Shown: positions 48,526 to 56,888 of the stretch, piece after piece | Numbering within the stretch: the stretch's first letter is position 1 | Layout: each line of letters opens with the position of its first letter | Assembly: GCA_038203635.1 (NCBI GenBank) | Contig: JBBRDT010000002.1 | Coordinates: 1 to 64,000 of the forward strand | From: DASRIA01 sp038203635 | Lineage (GTDB): Bacteria > Actinomycetota > Thermoleophilia > Solirubrobacterales > JBBDJG01 | Reading direction: 5' to 3' | DNA length: 64,000 bases | Position numbers and translations under genes: made by a program | The notes under the pieces: generated by a model | The model's database searches: none | Seen by the model: the letters and a program-made list of their open reading frames with translations, nothing else | Told to the model about the DNA's origin: nothing

Positions 48526-49293
48526 GTGGGACAGAAGGTTCATCCAGAGGGATTCCGGGTCGGCTACATTCACGATTGGAAGTCGAACTGGTTCAACGAG
48601 CGCGAGTTCGCCGACTACCTGCTCGAGGACATCAAGATCCGCGAGCACATCGAGGGGAAGCTCGGGCATGCCGGCCTGTCCGACATCCGCATCCGCAAGG
48701 ACAAGAACGAGGTCACCGTGGACATTCACACGGCCCGGCCCGGAATCGTGATCGGCAAGTCCGGCAGCGAGGTCGACGCGCTGCGCCGCGACCTCCACAA
48801 GATGACGTCGAAGCAGGTGCGGGTGAACATCCTCGAGGTCAAGCGCCCGGAGCTGGACGCGAAGCTCGTGGCCCAGTCGATCGCCGAGCAGCTCCAGAAC
48901 AGGGTGGCGTTCCGACGCGCGATGAAGCGCGCCCTGACGTCCGCAATGCGCTCCGGCGCCACCGGTGTGCGGGTACAGGTGTCCGGGCGGCTCGGCGGTG
49001 CGGAGATGGCACGCACGGAGGGCTACTCGGACGGCCGGGTCCCGTTGCACACGCTGCGTGCGGACATCGACTACGGGCTGTACGAGGCGAAGACCACTCA
49101 CGGGCGCATCGGCGTCAAGTGCTGGATCAACAAGGGCGAGGTCATGCCCGAGGGCTACCTCACGACCGACGGCGTCGACTCGCCGCTACCCCAGCGTGGA
49201 CGCGGGTCGCGTGCGCGTGGCGCCGGCGACGGGCAGTCCGGCCAGGGCGGCGGGGATTCCAGGCGCGGCGGCGGCGGGCGGAGAGGCCGTTAG
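48526..49293 (+). CDS. rpsC: 30S ribosomal protein S3 with Arg/Gly-rich C-terminal tail
   Basis: 255 aa. GQKVHPEGFRVGYIHDWKSN, the KH domain with GIVIGKSGSEVDALRRDL, and the C-domain RTEGYSDGRVPLHTLRADID. The last 40 residues are an RGxGSRARG / GGGDSRRGGGGRRGR tail, RGG-like. Start GTG 48526, directly after rplV. Confidence 0.96.
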   Translation: MGQKVHPEGFRVGYIHDWKSNWFNEREFADYLLEDIKIREHIEGKLGHAGLSDIRIRKDKNEVTVDIHTARPGIVIGKSGSEVDALRRDLHKMTSKQVRVNILEVKRPELDAKLVAQSIAEQLQNRVAFRRAMKRALTSAMRSGATGVRVQVSGRLGGAEMARTEGYSDGRVPLHTLRADIDYGLYEAKTTHGRIGVKCWINKGEVMPEGYLTTDGVDSPLPQRGRGSRARGAGDGQSGQGGGDSRRGGGGRRGR

Positions 49294-49707
49294 ATGCTGA
49301 GCCCCAAGCGCGTCAAGCACCGCAAGCAGCACCGCGGGCGACGAGCCGGCATGTCGAAGGGCGGCACCACCGTGCAGTTCGGCGAGTACGGCTTGAAGTC
49401 GCTGGACGCCGCCTGGATCACGGACCGGCAGATCGAAGCGGCTCGTATCGCGATGACCCGCAAGATCAAGCGCGGTGGGAAGGTCTGGATCAACATGTTT
49501 CCGGACAAGCCGGTGACCAAGAAGCCGGCCGAGACCAGGATGGGGTCCGGCAAGGGGTCGCCCGAGTTCTGGGTGGCGGTGGTGAAGCCCGGCCGCGTGA
49601 TGTTCGAGCTGGCCGGCGTCCCGGAGGACCTGGCCCGTGAGGCGATGCGCCTGGCCGGCCACAAGCTCCCCGTACACACCAAGTTCGTGATGCGCGAGGA
49701 CCAATAA
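49294..49707 (+). CDS. rplP: 50S ribosomal protein L16
   Basis: 137 aa. MLSPKRVKHRKQHRGRRAGM, then FGEYGLKSLDAAWITDRQIE and the KPAETRMGSGKGSPEFWVAV loop. Near the A-site tRNA. 1 bp before rpmC. Confidence 0.97.
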   Translation: MLSPKRVKHRKQHRGRRAGMSKGGTTVQFGEYGLKSLDAAWITDRQIEAARIAMTRKIKRGGKVWINMFPDKPVTKKPAETRMGSGKGSPEFWVAVVKPGRVMFELAGVPEDLAREAMRLAGHKLPVHTKFVMREDQ

Positions 49708-49708
49708 T

Positions 49709-49924
49709 TTGAAGACGAAGGAAGTGAGAAACCTCGACAACGAGCAGTTGGTCGACAAGGTGCGCGAGTTCCGCGAGGAGCTGTTCAACCTGCAGTTCCG
49801 CAACTCCACGGGCGAGCTGGAGAACACCGCCCGCCTGCGGGAGGCCAAGCGCACGCTCGCTCGCACGCTGACGATTGCCCGCGAGCGCAACCTGGACATC
49901 GAAATCGAGCTTCGGAAGGCATAG
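49709..49924 (+). CDS. rpmC: 50S ribosomal protein L29
   Basis: 71 aa. MKTKEVRNLDNEQLVDKVRE, then LFNLQFRNSTGELENTARLR. TTG start at 49709. 10 bp before rpsQ. Confidence 0.95.
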   Translation: MKTKEVRNLDNEQLVDKVREFREELFNLQFRNSTGELENTARLREAKRTLARTLTIARERNLDIEIELRKA

Positions 49925-49934
49925 GCAACACGTG

Positions 49935-50585
49935 ATGGCGGAAGACGAAAAGGACCAGCAGCCCACAGAGGCAGAGGCCCCGGCTGAGGCAGAGGCCCCG
50001 GCTCCGGAAGAGCCCGTGGCGGAGACTCCCGCCCCGGAGCCGGAGCCGGAAGCGCCCGCCGCCGCGCCGGCTCCCGCCGCCGAGGCCGAGCCCCCCGCAC
50101 CGCAGCTGTCTCCGAAGGAGCGCCGCCGCCTTGCACGCTCCACCGCCACCGGCCCCGGCGGCCCGCCCAGATCTCTGGAGGACCGCCTGCGCGAGCGCGC
50201 CGAGGGGCGCGCGCGGAAGGCAAAGGAGCGCACGCGCTGGCGCGCGAAGCGGAAGGCCCGTGATTCTGAAAAAAACCGTGATTCTGTAAGCAGAATCACG
50301 GGTGGGCAGCAGGACAGCCCTTCGGCCCCGCAGGAGAGTGTCGCGCGCAAGACGCGCCAGGGCGTGGTCGTGTCGAACAAGGCGGACAAGACGATCACCG
50401 TCCGCATCGACCGCGTCGCCCGGCACCGGGTCTATGGAAAGGTCATGCGGGAGACCGGCACGCTGCACGCCCACGACGAGCGCAACGAGGCGAACGAGGG
50501 CGATGTCGTGCGGGTCGGCGAATCGCGCCCGCTGTCGCGTACCAAGCGCTGGCGGCTGCTCGAAGTCCTCGAGAAGGCCCGCTAG
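49935..50585 (+). CDS. rpsQ: 30S ribosomal protein S17 with long N-terminal extension
   Basis: 216 aa; typical S17 is about 80-95. The S17 fold occupies residues 135-216: RKTRQGVVVSNKADKTITVR, HAHDERNEANEGDVVRVGES, PLSRTKRWRLLEVL. Residues 1-60 are acidic Ala/Pro/Glu repeats, residues 60-130 basic. A perfect 11-bp hairpin of the dispersed family lies in frame in the linker (50276-50301, about residues 114-123). Start ATG 49935 (GTG 49932 next to it). Confidence 0.92.
   Translation: MAEDEKDQQPTEAEAPAEAEAPAPEEPVAETPAPEPEPEAPAAAPAPAAEAEPPAPQLSPKERRRLARSTATGPGGPPRSLEDRLRERAEGRARKAKERTRWRAKRKARDSEKNRDSVSRITGGQQDSPSAPQESVARKTRQGVVVSNKADKTITVRIDRVARHRVYGKVMRETGTLHAHDERNEANEGDVVRVGESRPLSRTKRWRLLEVLEKAR
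50276..50301 (+). repeat. Family hairpin inside the rpsQ coding sequence
   Basis: CCGTGATTCTG (50276-50286), loop TAAG, CAGAATCACGG (50291-50301). An extra direct copy CCCGTGATTCTG stands at 50258-50269, separated by a run of A. Same stem length and loop as the copy after rpoC. Confidence 0.75.
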
Positions 50586-50596
50586 GGGGGCGTCAC

Positions 50597-50965
50597 GTGA
50601 TCCAGGCTGAGACAAGGCTGAAGGTGGCCGACAACACCGGCGCGCGAGAGCTGCTTTGCATTCGCGTGAAGGGTGGTTCGCGGCGCCGCTACGCAGGCGT
50701 CGGCGACGTGATCGTCGGCACCGTCAAGAGCGCTACTCCACAGGGTGCGGTCAAGAAGGGCGAGGTCGTGCAGGCCGTCGTGGTCCGCACGCGCCGTCAG
50801 CTGGGTCGCAAGGACGGGACCTACATCGCGTTCGACGAGAACGCCGCCGTGCTGATCGACGCCGCGAACAATCCCCGCGGCACCCGCATCTTCGGACCTG
50901 TGGCGCGCGAGCTGCGCGAGCGTAACTTCATGAAGATCGTCTCCCTCGCCCCGGAGGTCCTGTAA
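50597..50965 (+). CDS. rplN: 50S ribosomal protein L14
   Basis: 122 aa. MIQAETRLKVADNTGARELL, GDVIVGTVKSATPQGAVKKG and IFGPVARELRERNFMKIVSL. GTG start at 50597. Subunit-interface protein. Confidence 0.97.
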   Translation: MIQAETRLKVADNTGARELLCIRVKGGSRRRYAGVGDVIVGTVKSATPQGAVKKGEVVQAVVVRTRRQLGRKDGTYIAFDENAAVLIDAANNPRGTRIFGPVARELRERNFMKIVSLAPEVL

Positions 50966-50967
50966 CG

Positions 50968-51312
50968 ATGGCCGCCAAGGTGCGACGTGGCGACACGGTC
51001 GCGGTGGTCGCCGGCAAGGACTCCGGCAAGCAGGGACGTGTCCTGCGTGTGGACCCGAAGAAGGAAAGGGTCTTCGTCGAGGGCCTCAACATGGTCAAGC
51101 GTCACCAGCGCCCACGCTCGCTGAAGGACACGCAGCGCGGAGGCAAGGTGGGCGGCGTGATCGAGAAGGAGGGCCCGATCCACATCTCGAACGTGATGCT
51201 CGTGGATCCGCGCGACAACAAGCCCACACGTGTGCGCATCGAGCGAACCGACGAAGGCAGACGCGAGCGCGTCACCGTCCTGTCCGGCCAGAAGCTCCCG
51301 GAGTCGAGCTAG
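50968..51312 (+). CDS. rplX: 50S ribosomal protein L24
   Basis: 114 aa. KOW motif RRGDTVAVVAGKDSGKQGRV near the N-terminus, then VEGLNMVKRHQRP and PIHISNVMLVDP. Early assembly protein. 2 bp after rplN. Confidence 0.96.
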   Translation: MAAKVRRGDTVAVVAGKDSGKQGRVLRVDPKKERVFVEGLNMVKRHQRPRSLKDTQRGGKVGGVIEKEGPIHISNVMLVDPRDNKPTRVRIERTDEGRRERVTVLSGQKLPESS

Positions 51313-51317
51313 GTCTG

Positions 51318-52070
51318 ATGCCGGCCCGACTCAGCGAGCGATATGAGAGCGAGATCAAGCCGCAGCTGATGGAGCGGTTCGGGTACTCGAGCGTCATGCA
51401 GGCGCCCCGCGTGCTGAAGATCACGGTCAACATGGGTGTGGGCGAGGCGAAGCAGGACAGCAAGATGCTGGATGCGGCCGCCGAGCAGCTCGCCACGATC
51501 GTGGGACAGAAACCTGCGGTGCGGCGGGCGAAGAAGTCCATCGCCGGGTTCAAGCTGCGTGAGGGAATGCCCGTCGGGGTGGTGACGACGCTGCGGCGGG
51601 ACCGCATGTGGGAGATGCTCGACCGGCTGCAGTCGATCGCGATCCCGCGGATCCGAGACTTCCGGGGCCTCAACCCGCGCTCGTTCGACGGCCGCGGCAA
51701 CTACACGCTCGGCCTCCGCGAGCAGATCATCTTTCCCGAGATCGACTACGACTCGATCGACCAGGTCCGTGGCCTGAACGTCACGATCACGACTTCGGCC
51801 GAGACCGACGACGAGGCCCGCGAGCTCCTGCGGCTGCTGGGGATGCCGTTCCGCGCCGAGGAGCGCGGCCCGACCGCCGCGGAGGTCCGCCAGGCCCAGC
51901 AGCTTGCGGACGAGAAGCGCGCGGCCGAGCAGCAGGCGACCGAGCAGCTCAAGGCCGAGCGCGGCGAGACTGAGGAAGACGAAGGCGCAGAGACTGATTC
52001 AGGTGACGGGGCCGCGGGGGGAGGCTCCGAAGGAGCCGATGGGGGCCAAGCCCCCTTAGGGAACGAATAG
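51318..52070 (+). CDS. rplE: 50S ribosomal protein L5 with C-terminal extension
   Basis: 250 aa; usual length 180. The core (1-184) has VLKITVNMGVGEAKQDSKML, AKKSIAGFKLREGMPVGVVT and FRGLNPRSFDGRGNYTLGLR. The tail (185-250) is a charged helix, then acidic and Gly-rich; its last 16 codons contain two perfect palindromes (GGCTCC/GGAGCC at 52023-52037 and GGGGGC/GCCCCC at 52041-52055). It binds 5S rRNA. 6 bp before rpsN. Confidence 0.95.
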   Translation: MPARLSERYESEIKPQLMERFGYSSVMQAPRVLKITVNMGVGEAKQDSKMLDAAAEQLATIVGQKPAVRRAKKSIAGFKLREGMPVGVVTTLRRDRMWEMLDRLQSIAIPRIRDFRGLNPRSFDGRGNYTLGLREQIIFPEIDYDSIDQVRGLNVTITTSAETDDEARELLRLLGMPFRAEERGPTAAEVRQAQQLADEKRAAEQQATEQLKAERGETEEDEGAETDSGDGAAGGGSEGADGGQAPLGNE

Positions 52071-52076
52071 GAGACC

Positions 52077-52262
52077 ATGGCAAAGACATCACAGAGAGTC
52101 CGCCAGCAACGCGGGAGCAAGTTCAAGACACGCAACTACAATCGCTGTCGCCGGTGTGGGCGCGCGCGGGCGTATTACCGGAAGTTCGGCCTGTGCCGCA
52201 TCTGCCTGCGGGAGATCGCCCACCAGGGCATGATCCCCGGCATGACCAAGTCCTCCTGGTAA
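52077..52262 (+). CDS. rpsN: 30S ribosomal protein S14, zinc-binding type
   Basis: 61 aa, the short zinc-ribbon form (rpsZ-type). CRRCGRARAYYRKFGLCRIC gives the two CxxC pairs. GMIPGMTKSSW end is standard. Strong GGAG 4 nt before the ATG. Confidence 0.96.
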   Translation: MAKTSQRVRQQRGSKFKTRNYNRCRRCGRARAYYRKFGLCRICLREIAHQGMIPGMTKSSW

Positions 52263-52275
52263 GTCGGAGAAAGCT

Positions 52276-52704
52276 TTGACCGATTCAGTCGCAGACTTCC
52301 TGACGCGCCTTCGAAACGCGATCCACGCGGACCATGACGACGTCGTGGTCCCGGCCTCGCGGATGAACCAGGAGCTCGCCCGCGTGCTGCAGCAGGAGGG
52401 CTACGTCCTCGGGTTCGCGGTCGAGACGACGGATCGCCCGCCCGGGTCGAGCAGTCACAAGACCACCGCGGAGTTCCAGGCGCTGCGAATCCGGCTCAAG
52501 TACACCGAGGACCGCGAGCCGGTGATCAGCGGCCTGCGGCGCATCTCGACTCCCGGCCGCCGCCAGTACACGAACGCCGACCAGCTTCCCCGCGTGCAGG
52601 GCGGCATGGGCACCGCGATCCTGACCACCTCGAAAGGCGTGATGACCGCCTACCAGGCACGTGACGCGCGTGTCGGGGGCGAAGTTCTCGCCCACATCTG
52701 GTGA
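52276..52704 (+). CDS. rpsH: 30S ribosomal protein S8
   Basis: 142 aa, slightly longer than usual because of an inserted ETTDRPPGSSSHKTTAEFQ segment near the middle. DSVADFLTRLRNAIHADHDD start and GMGTAILTTSKGVMTAYQAR end. Start TTG 52276 with GGAGAAAG upstream. 4 bp before rplF. Confidence 0.95.
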   Translation: MTDSVADFLTRLRNAIHADHDDVVVPASRMNQELARVLQQEGYVLGFAVETTDRPPGSSSHKTTAEFQALRIRLKYTEDREPVISGLRRISTPGRRQYTNADQLPRVQGGMGTAILTTSKGVMTAYQARDARVGGEVLAHIW

Positions 52705-52708
52705 GCAT

Positions 52709-53242
52709 GTGAGCAGGATCGGCAGACTTCCAATCCAGATCCCCGACGGCGTCGAGGTCCAGCTCGAGACCGGGTTGGTGCGCGTGGCGGGTCCCAGGGG
52801 CAGGCTCGAGCAGGTGGTGTCGCCGGAGCTGTCGTTCGAGCGCGAGGACTCCACGCTCGTGGTGAAGCGCCCAACGGATCGCGGGGAGCATCGTGCCCTG
52901 CACGGACTCACGCGCAGTCTCGTCAACAACATGGTCGAGGGCGTCACCAACGGCTTCGAGAAGCGGCTCGAGATCCAGGGCGTCGGGTATCGCGCGCAGC
53001 TAAAGGGCAACACCCTGGAGCTGGCGCTCGGCTTCTCCCATCCCGTGCGCTTCGACGCGCCCGACGGGATCGAGTTCGACGTCCCGGCGCCCACGCAAGT
53101 CATCGTGCGCGGCATCGACAAGCAGGCGGTGGGCGAGGTCGCCGCGCGAATCCGCAAGTTCAGGCCGCCCGAGCCCTACAAGGGCAAGGGTGTGCGATAC
53201 GTGGGTGAGCATGTCGCGCGGAAGGTGGGCAAGCGCGCATGA
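52709..53242 (+). CDS. rplF: 50S ribosomal protein L6
   Basis: 177 aa from GTG 52709 (SRIGRLPIQIPDGVEVQLET). GFEKRLEIQGVGYRAQLKGN and FRPPEPYKGKGVRYVGEHVA are diagnostic. ATGA overlap with rplR. Confidence 0.96.
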   Translation: MSRIGRLPIQIPDGVEVQLETGLVRVAGPRGRLEQVVSPELSFEREDSTLVVKRPTDRGEHRALHGLTRSLVNNMVEGVTNGFEKRLEIQGVGYRAQLKGNTLELALGFSHPVRFDAPDGIEFDVPAPTQVIVRGIDKQAVGEVAARIRKFRPPEPYKGKGVRYVGEHVARKVGKRA

Positions 53243-53598
53243 CGACTGCGACCATCGAGAAGCGCGCGCGCCGCGACCGCAGGCGCCGGCGCATCCGCGC
53301 ACGGGCGATCGGCACCGCTGAGCGCCCGCGGCTGTCGGTCTTCCGCTCGAATCGCGGGTTGGTTGCCCAGCTGGTCGACGACGACCGCGGGCACACGGTC
53401 GCCTCGGTCCGGTGGTTCGAGCAGGAGCTGCGCGATCTCAAGGCGATGGAGCAGGCCAAGCGCGTCGGGGAGTTGCTGGCGCAGCGGGCCGGCGAGGCCG
53501 GGATCGAAGCGTGCATCTTCGATCGCGGCGGTTACAAGTACCACGGTCGTGTGAAGGCGCTGGCCGACGGCGCCCGCGAAGGCGGCCTCAAGTTTTGA
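53239..53598 (+). CDS. rplR: 50S ribosomal protein L18
   Basis: 119 aa. RRRRIRARAIGTAERPRLSV, FRSNRGLVAQLVDDDRGHTV and FDRGGYKYHGRVKALADGAR. 5S rRNA binding. Followed by a 38-bp gap with a TTTTTT run and a TAGTAC box. Confidence 0.96.
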   Translation: MTTATIEKRARRDRRRRRIRARAIGTAERPRLSVFRSNRGLVAQLVDDDRGHTVASVRWFEQELRDLKAMEQAKRVGELLAQRAGEAGIEACIFDRGGYKYHGRVKALADGAREGGLKF

Positions 53599-53621
53599 CC
53601 TTTTTTCTAGACGGACCCCTT

Positions 53622-53627
53622 TAGTAC
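53622..53627 (+). promoter_or_regulatory. Candidate internal -10 box (TAGTAC) before rpsE
   Basis: TAGTAC ends 9 nt before the rpsE ATG; TTGACC at 53595-53600 is 21 bp upstream. A T6 run (53601-53606) follows the rplR stop but no hairpin precedes it. Confidence 0.4.
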
Positions 53628-53636
53628 CCTCAGCAA

Positions 53637-54218
53637 ATGGCTCGAGACGATCGCATCAACCCACAGGGACTCGATCTCCAGGAGCGGGTCGTGGCCATCA
53701 ACCGTGTCGCGAAGGTGGTCAAGGGCGGCCGGCGCTTCTCTTTCACGGCGCTGGTCGTGGTCGGCGACGAGGATCAGATCGTGGGCGTCGGCTACGGCAA
53801 GGCCAACGAGGTCCCGCTCGCGATCCAGAAGGCCGTCGAGCGCGGGAAGAAGAGCCTGTTCCGGGTGCCCAAGCACCATCAGACGATCACGCATCAGATC
53901 ATCGGCCGCTACGGCTCCGGAAAGGTCCTCTTGAAGCCTGCCTCGGAGGGAACCGGCGTGATCGCGGGTGGCCCTGTACGAGCCGTGCTCGAGCTCGCGG
54001 GGATCAAGGACGTGCTTTCGAAGAGCCTCGGCACCCAGAACCCGATCAACCTCGTGAAGGCGACGGTCGAAGGACTCCGCTCCCTGAAGCGCCCGGAGGA
54101 GATCGCTGCGCTGCGCGGCAAGACCGTCGCACAGGTGCTCGGCCTGCAGGAGCGGCCCGCTGCGACGACGGAGAGCACCGTGACTGCCGCGGCACCTGCA
54201 GCGGCGGCGGCGGAGTAG
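53637..54218 (+). CDS. rpsE: 30S ribosomal protein S5
   Basis: 193 aa. NRVAKVVKGGRRFSFTALVV, GYGKANEVPLAIQKAVERGK and GAGPVRA-type GTGVIAGGPVRAVLELAGIK. Ends in an Ala-rich tail of about 25 residues. No ribosome site; AGCAAATGG start context agrees with a leaderless internal transcript. Confidence 0.96.
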   Translation: MARDDRINPQGLDLQERVVAINRVAKVVKGGRRFSFTALVVVGDEDQIVGVGYGKANEVPLAIQKAVERGKKSLFRVPKHHQTITHQIIGRYGSGKVLLKPASEGTGVIAGGPVRAVLELAGIKDVLSKSLGTQNPINLVKATVEGLRSLKRPEEIAALRGKTVAQVLGLQERPAATTESTVTAAAPAAAAAE

Positions 54219-54224
54219 CTGATC

Positions 54225-54425
54225 GTGTCCGCGAAGCTGTTGATCAGCCAGCGCCGCAGCTCCGCGGGTGCAAACCGGCCGCAGCGTGAGACGCTGCGCA
54301 CGCTCGGCCTGCACGGCATCGGTACCTCGACGGAGCGACCCGACGGGCCCGCGCTGCGTGGCATGCTGCGGCGCGTGGCACACCTCGTGGAGGTGCAGGA
54401 GAACAAGGGGGCGGCGAATGCCTGA
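54225..54425 (+). CDS. rpmD: 50S ribosomal protein L30
   Basis: 66 aa from GTG 54225. LLISQRRSSAGANRPQRETL, then RTLGLHGIGTSTERPDGPAL and MLRRVAHLVEV. Overlaps rplO by 8 nt. Confidence 0.93.
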   Translation: MSAKLLISQRRSSAGANRPQRETLRTLGLHGIGTSTERPDGPALRGMLRRVAHLVEVQENKGAANA

Positions 54426-54936
54426 CGACGCGGACATCGGCCTTCACACCCTGGCACCGCCACGCGGCGCACACAAAGCCCGCAAGCGCGTTGGCAGGGG
54501 CGAGGGCTCGGGTTACGGCAAGACCTCGGGACGCGGCCAGGGGGGCGCGGGATCGCGCTCCGGCAGCAAGCGCAAGGCCGGGTACGAGGGCGGCCAGATC
54601 CCCCTGCACATGCGGATGCGCAAGCTGCGCGGCCCGCACATGAAGAAGTCGATGCCCTTCGAGCCGTTCCGGACTCACAACCAGCCCGTCAACCTCGAGG
54701 ACCTGAACCGCTTCGAGGACGGCGCAGAGGTCACTCCCGCGACGCTCCGTGCCCGCGGCCTGGCCACGCACAAGGACACCCCGGTGAAGATCCTCGCTCG
54801 TGGTGAGGTGACGCGCAAGAACCTCGTCGTGTCGGCCCACTCCTTCAGCGCGAAGGCGCGTGAGGCGATCGAGGCTGCCGGCGGCACGTGCACCGTCATC
54901 GAGAAGAAGCAGCCTTGGAGGCGCAGCAAATCATGA
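54418..54936 (+). CDS. rplO: 50S ribosomal protein L15
   Basis: 172 aa from ATG 54418. RVGRGEGSGYGKTSGRGQGG, GGQIPLHMRMRKLRGPH and the C-terminal VVSAHSFSAKAREAIEAAGG. ATGA overlap with secY. Confidence 0.96.
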   Translation: MPDDADIGLHTLAPPRGAHKARKRVGRGEGSGYGKTSGRGQGGAGSRSGSKRKAGYEGGQIPLHMRMRKLRGPHMKKSMPFEPFRTHNQPVNLEDLNRFEDGAEVTPATLRARGLATHKDTPVKILARGEVTRKNLVVSAHSFSAKAREAIEAAGGTCTVIEKKQPWRRSKS

Positions 54937-56204
54937 TCGCCACGATCGCCAACTCGTTCAGCGTTCCCGAGATCCGGCGAAAGATCCTGTTCACGGCTGC
55001 GATCCTGACGCTCTACCGCCTGGGCGCGGTGGTCCCGGTCCCGGGCGTCGACATCGACGCGGTGAAGAACGTCGGGGACAGCTTCAACGGGTCCAACATC
55101 CTCGGGTTCCTGAATCTCTTCTCCGGCGGCGGCCTGCAGAACTTCGCGGTCTTCTCGCTGGGCATCATGCCCTACATCACCGCATCGATCATCCTGCAGC
55201 TGTTGACGGTTGCGGTGCCCTCGCTCGAGAAGCTCCAGAAAGAGGGCGAGGTCGGACAGCAGAAGATCACCCAGTACACGCGCTACCTGACCGTGGCCCT
55301 GGCGGCGGCGCAGTCGCTCGGCTTCGTGTTCCTGTTCCGCACGATCGGCGACCAGTCGGGCGAGAGCATCGTGGGCACGCTCACCTTCGGCAAGCTCTTC
55401 ATGATCATGGTGACGCTCACCGCCGGCTGCACGCTCCTGATGTGGATGGGCGAGCTGATCACCCAGCGCGGCATCGGGAACGGGATCTCGCTGATGATCT
55501 TCGCCTCGATCATCTCCGGGCTCCTGCCCGGCATCCAGGCCTGGTGGACCAACCCGGACCAGGTGTTCGTGGTGATGATGCCGTTCATCGCGCTCGCCGT
55601 GATCGTGGGCATCGTGTTCATCCAGGAAGGACAGCGGCGGATTCCCGTGCAGTACGCGAAGCGGGTCGTCGGGCGCCGCATGACGAGCGGCGGCTCGACC
55701 TACCTGCCCCTGCGCGTCAACATGGCCGGCGTGATCCCCGTGATCTTCGCGGCCTCGATCATGGCCTTCCCGCCGACCATCGGAGAGCTGACGCAGGCGA
55801 ACTGGGCGCAGGACATCTCGGCGTTCTTCAGTCCCAACGGATGGGCGTTCATCGTCGGGGAGTGCTTCTTCATCTTCATCTTCACGTACTTCTATACGGC
55901 CGTGACGTTCAACCCGGTGGACCAGGCCGACAACCTGAAGAAGTACGGGGGCTTCATCCCTGGCGTACGTCCCGGGCGCCCGACGGCCGAGTACCTGGAT
56001 CGCATCCTGGCCCGCCTCACGTTCCCTGGCGCGATTTTCCTTGCCGCCGTGGCGGCCTTCCCCACGCTGCTTTTCAACCAGACCGGCGCCAACTTCTATT
56101 TCGGCGGCACCTCGCTGCTGATCGCGATCGGCGTCGCGCTGGACACGGTGAAGCAGCTGGAGGCGCAGCTCATGATGCGCAACTACGAGGGCTTCTTGAA
56201 ATAG
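54933..56204 (+). CDS. secY: Preprotein translocase subunit SecY
   Basis: 423 aa, ten transmembrane helices. Start ATG 54933 (MIATIANSFSVPEIRRKIL). The plug/TM2 region holds ALGIMPYITASIILQLL-like FSLGIMPYITASIILQLLTV; TM5 area GIGNGISLMIFASIISGLLP; C-terminal ALDTVKQLEAQLMMRNYEGF. Forms the channel with SecE (24652). 7 bp before adk. Confidence 0.96.
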   Translation: MIATIANSFSVPEIRRKILFTAAILTLYRLGAVVPVPGVDIDAVKNVGDSFNGSNILGFLNLFSGGGLQNFAVFSLGIMPYITASIILQLLTVAVPSLEKLQKEGEVGQQKITQYTRYLTVALAAAQSLGFVFLFRTIGDQSGESIVGTLTFGKLFMIMVTLTAGCTLLMWMGELITQRGIGNGISLMIFASIISGLLPGIQAWWTNPDQVFVVMMPFIALAVIVGIVFIQEGQRRIPVQYAKRVVGRRMTSGGSTYLPLRVNMAGVIPVIFAASIMAFPPTIGELTQANWAQDISAFFSPNGWAFIVGECFFIFIFTYFYTAVTFNPVDQADNLKKYGGFIPGVRPGRPTAEYLDRILARLTFPGAIFLAAVAAFPTLLFNQTGANFYFGGTSLLIAIGVALDTVKQLEAQLMMRNYEGFLK

Positions 56205-56211
56205 CCCGGCT

Positions 56212-56886
56212 GTGCCCGAGCTGAACCTCATACTGCTCGGTCCGCCCGGTGCCGGGAAGGGGACCCAGGCGGAGCGTCTCGTGGAGGACTTCGGCCTTCC
56301 GTACGTTGCCACGGGCAACCTCCTGCGCACGGCCGTGACCGATCAGACCGAGCTCGGTCTGAAAGCCAAGGAGTACATGGACCGCGGCGACCTCGTGCCC
56401 GACGACCTGATCATCAAGATGATCCTGCAGTACCTGGAGGACCAGGACACGACCAACGGCTTCATCCTGGACGGCTTTCCGCGCACGGGGGGACAGGCCG
56501 AGGCGCTCGAGAAGGAGCTCGACAAGCGCAACCGCTCGCTGACGGCGGCACTGCTGATGGAGGTCGACGAGGACACCGTCGTCGACCGGCTGTCGGGCCG
56601 CCGCATGTGCGTCAAGGGCCAGCACAACTTCCACATGAAGTTCGACCCTCCCAAGCACCCGGAGCGCTGCGACATGGACGGCAGCCGCCTGGTGCAGCGC
56701 GACGACGACAAGCCGGAGGTGATCCAGCACCGCCTCCAGCAATACCACGAGAAAACGGAACCCCTCATCGAGTATTACGACCGCAAGGGGATGCTCCGGC
56801 GCATCGACGCGTCGCGGGATCCCGAGAAGGTGAGCGACCAGATCCGCGCGACGCTGGCCAGCCTGAAGTTGGAAAACTCCGTCTAG
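56212..56886 (+). CDS. adk: Adenylate kinase, long form with altered lid zinc site
   Basis: 224 aa from GTG 56212. P-loop GPPGAGKGTQ (10-19), ATGNLLRTAV, GFPRTGGQAE. The lid reads RRMCVKGQHNFHMKFDPP and RCDMDG: the first and third zinc ligands (Cys, Cys) and the final Asp are kept but the second Cys of the usual CRTCG is Gly, with His residues nearby, so zinc binding may be altered or lost. 2ADP = ATP + AMP. 2 bp before map. Confidence 0.95.
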   Translation: MPELNLILLGPPGAGKGTQAERLVEDFGLPYVATGNLLRTAVTDQTELGLKAKEYMDRGDLVPDDLIIKMILQYLEDQDTTNGFILDGFPRTGGQAEALEKELDKRNRSLTAALLMEVDEDTVVDRLSGRRMCVKGQHNFHMKFDPPKHPERCDMDGSRLVQRDDDKPEVIQHRLQQYHEKTEPLIEYYDRKGMLRRIDASRDPEKVSDQIRATLASLKLENSV

Positions 56887-56888
56887 GG

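Noticed and set aside
53590..53610. Rho-independent terminator after rplR (T6 run)
   Set aside because: No stable stem precedes the T-run.
54675..56330. 551-codon minus-strand open frame over rplO/secY/adk
   Set aside because: Antisense shadow; His/Asp/Arg-rich with no fold.
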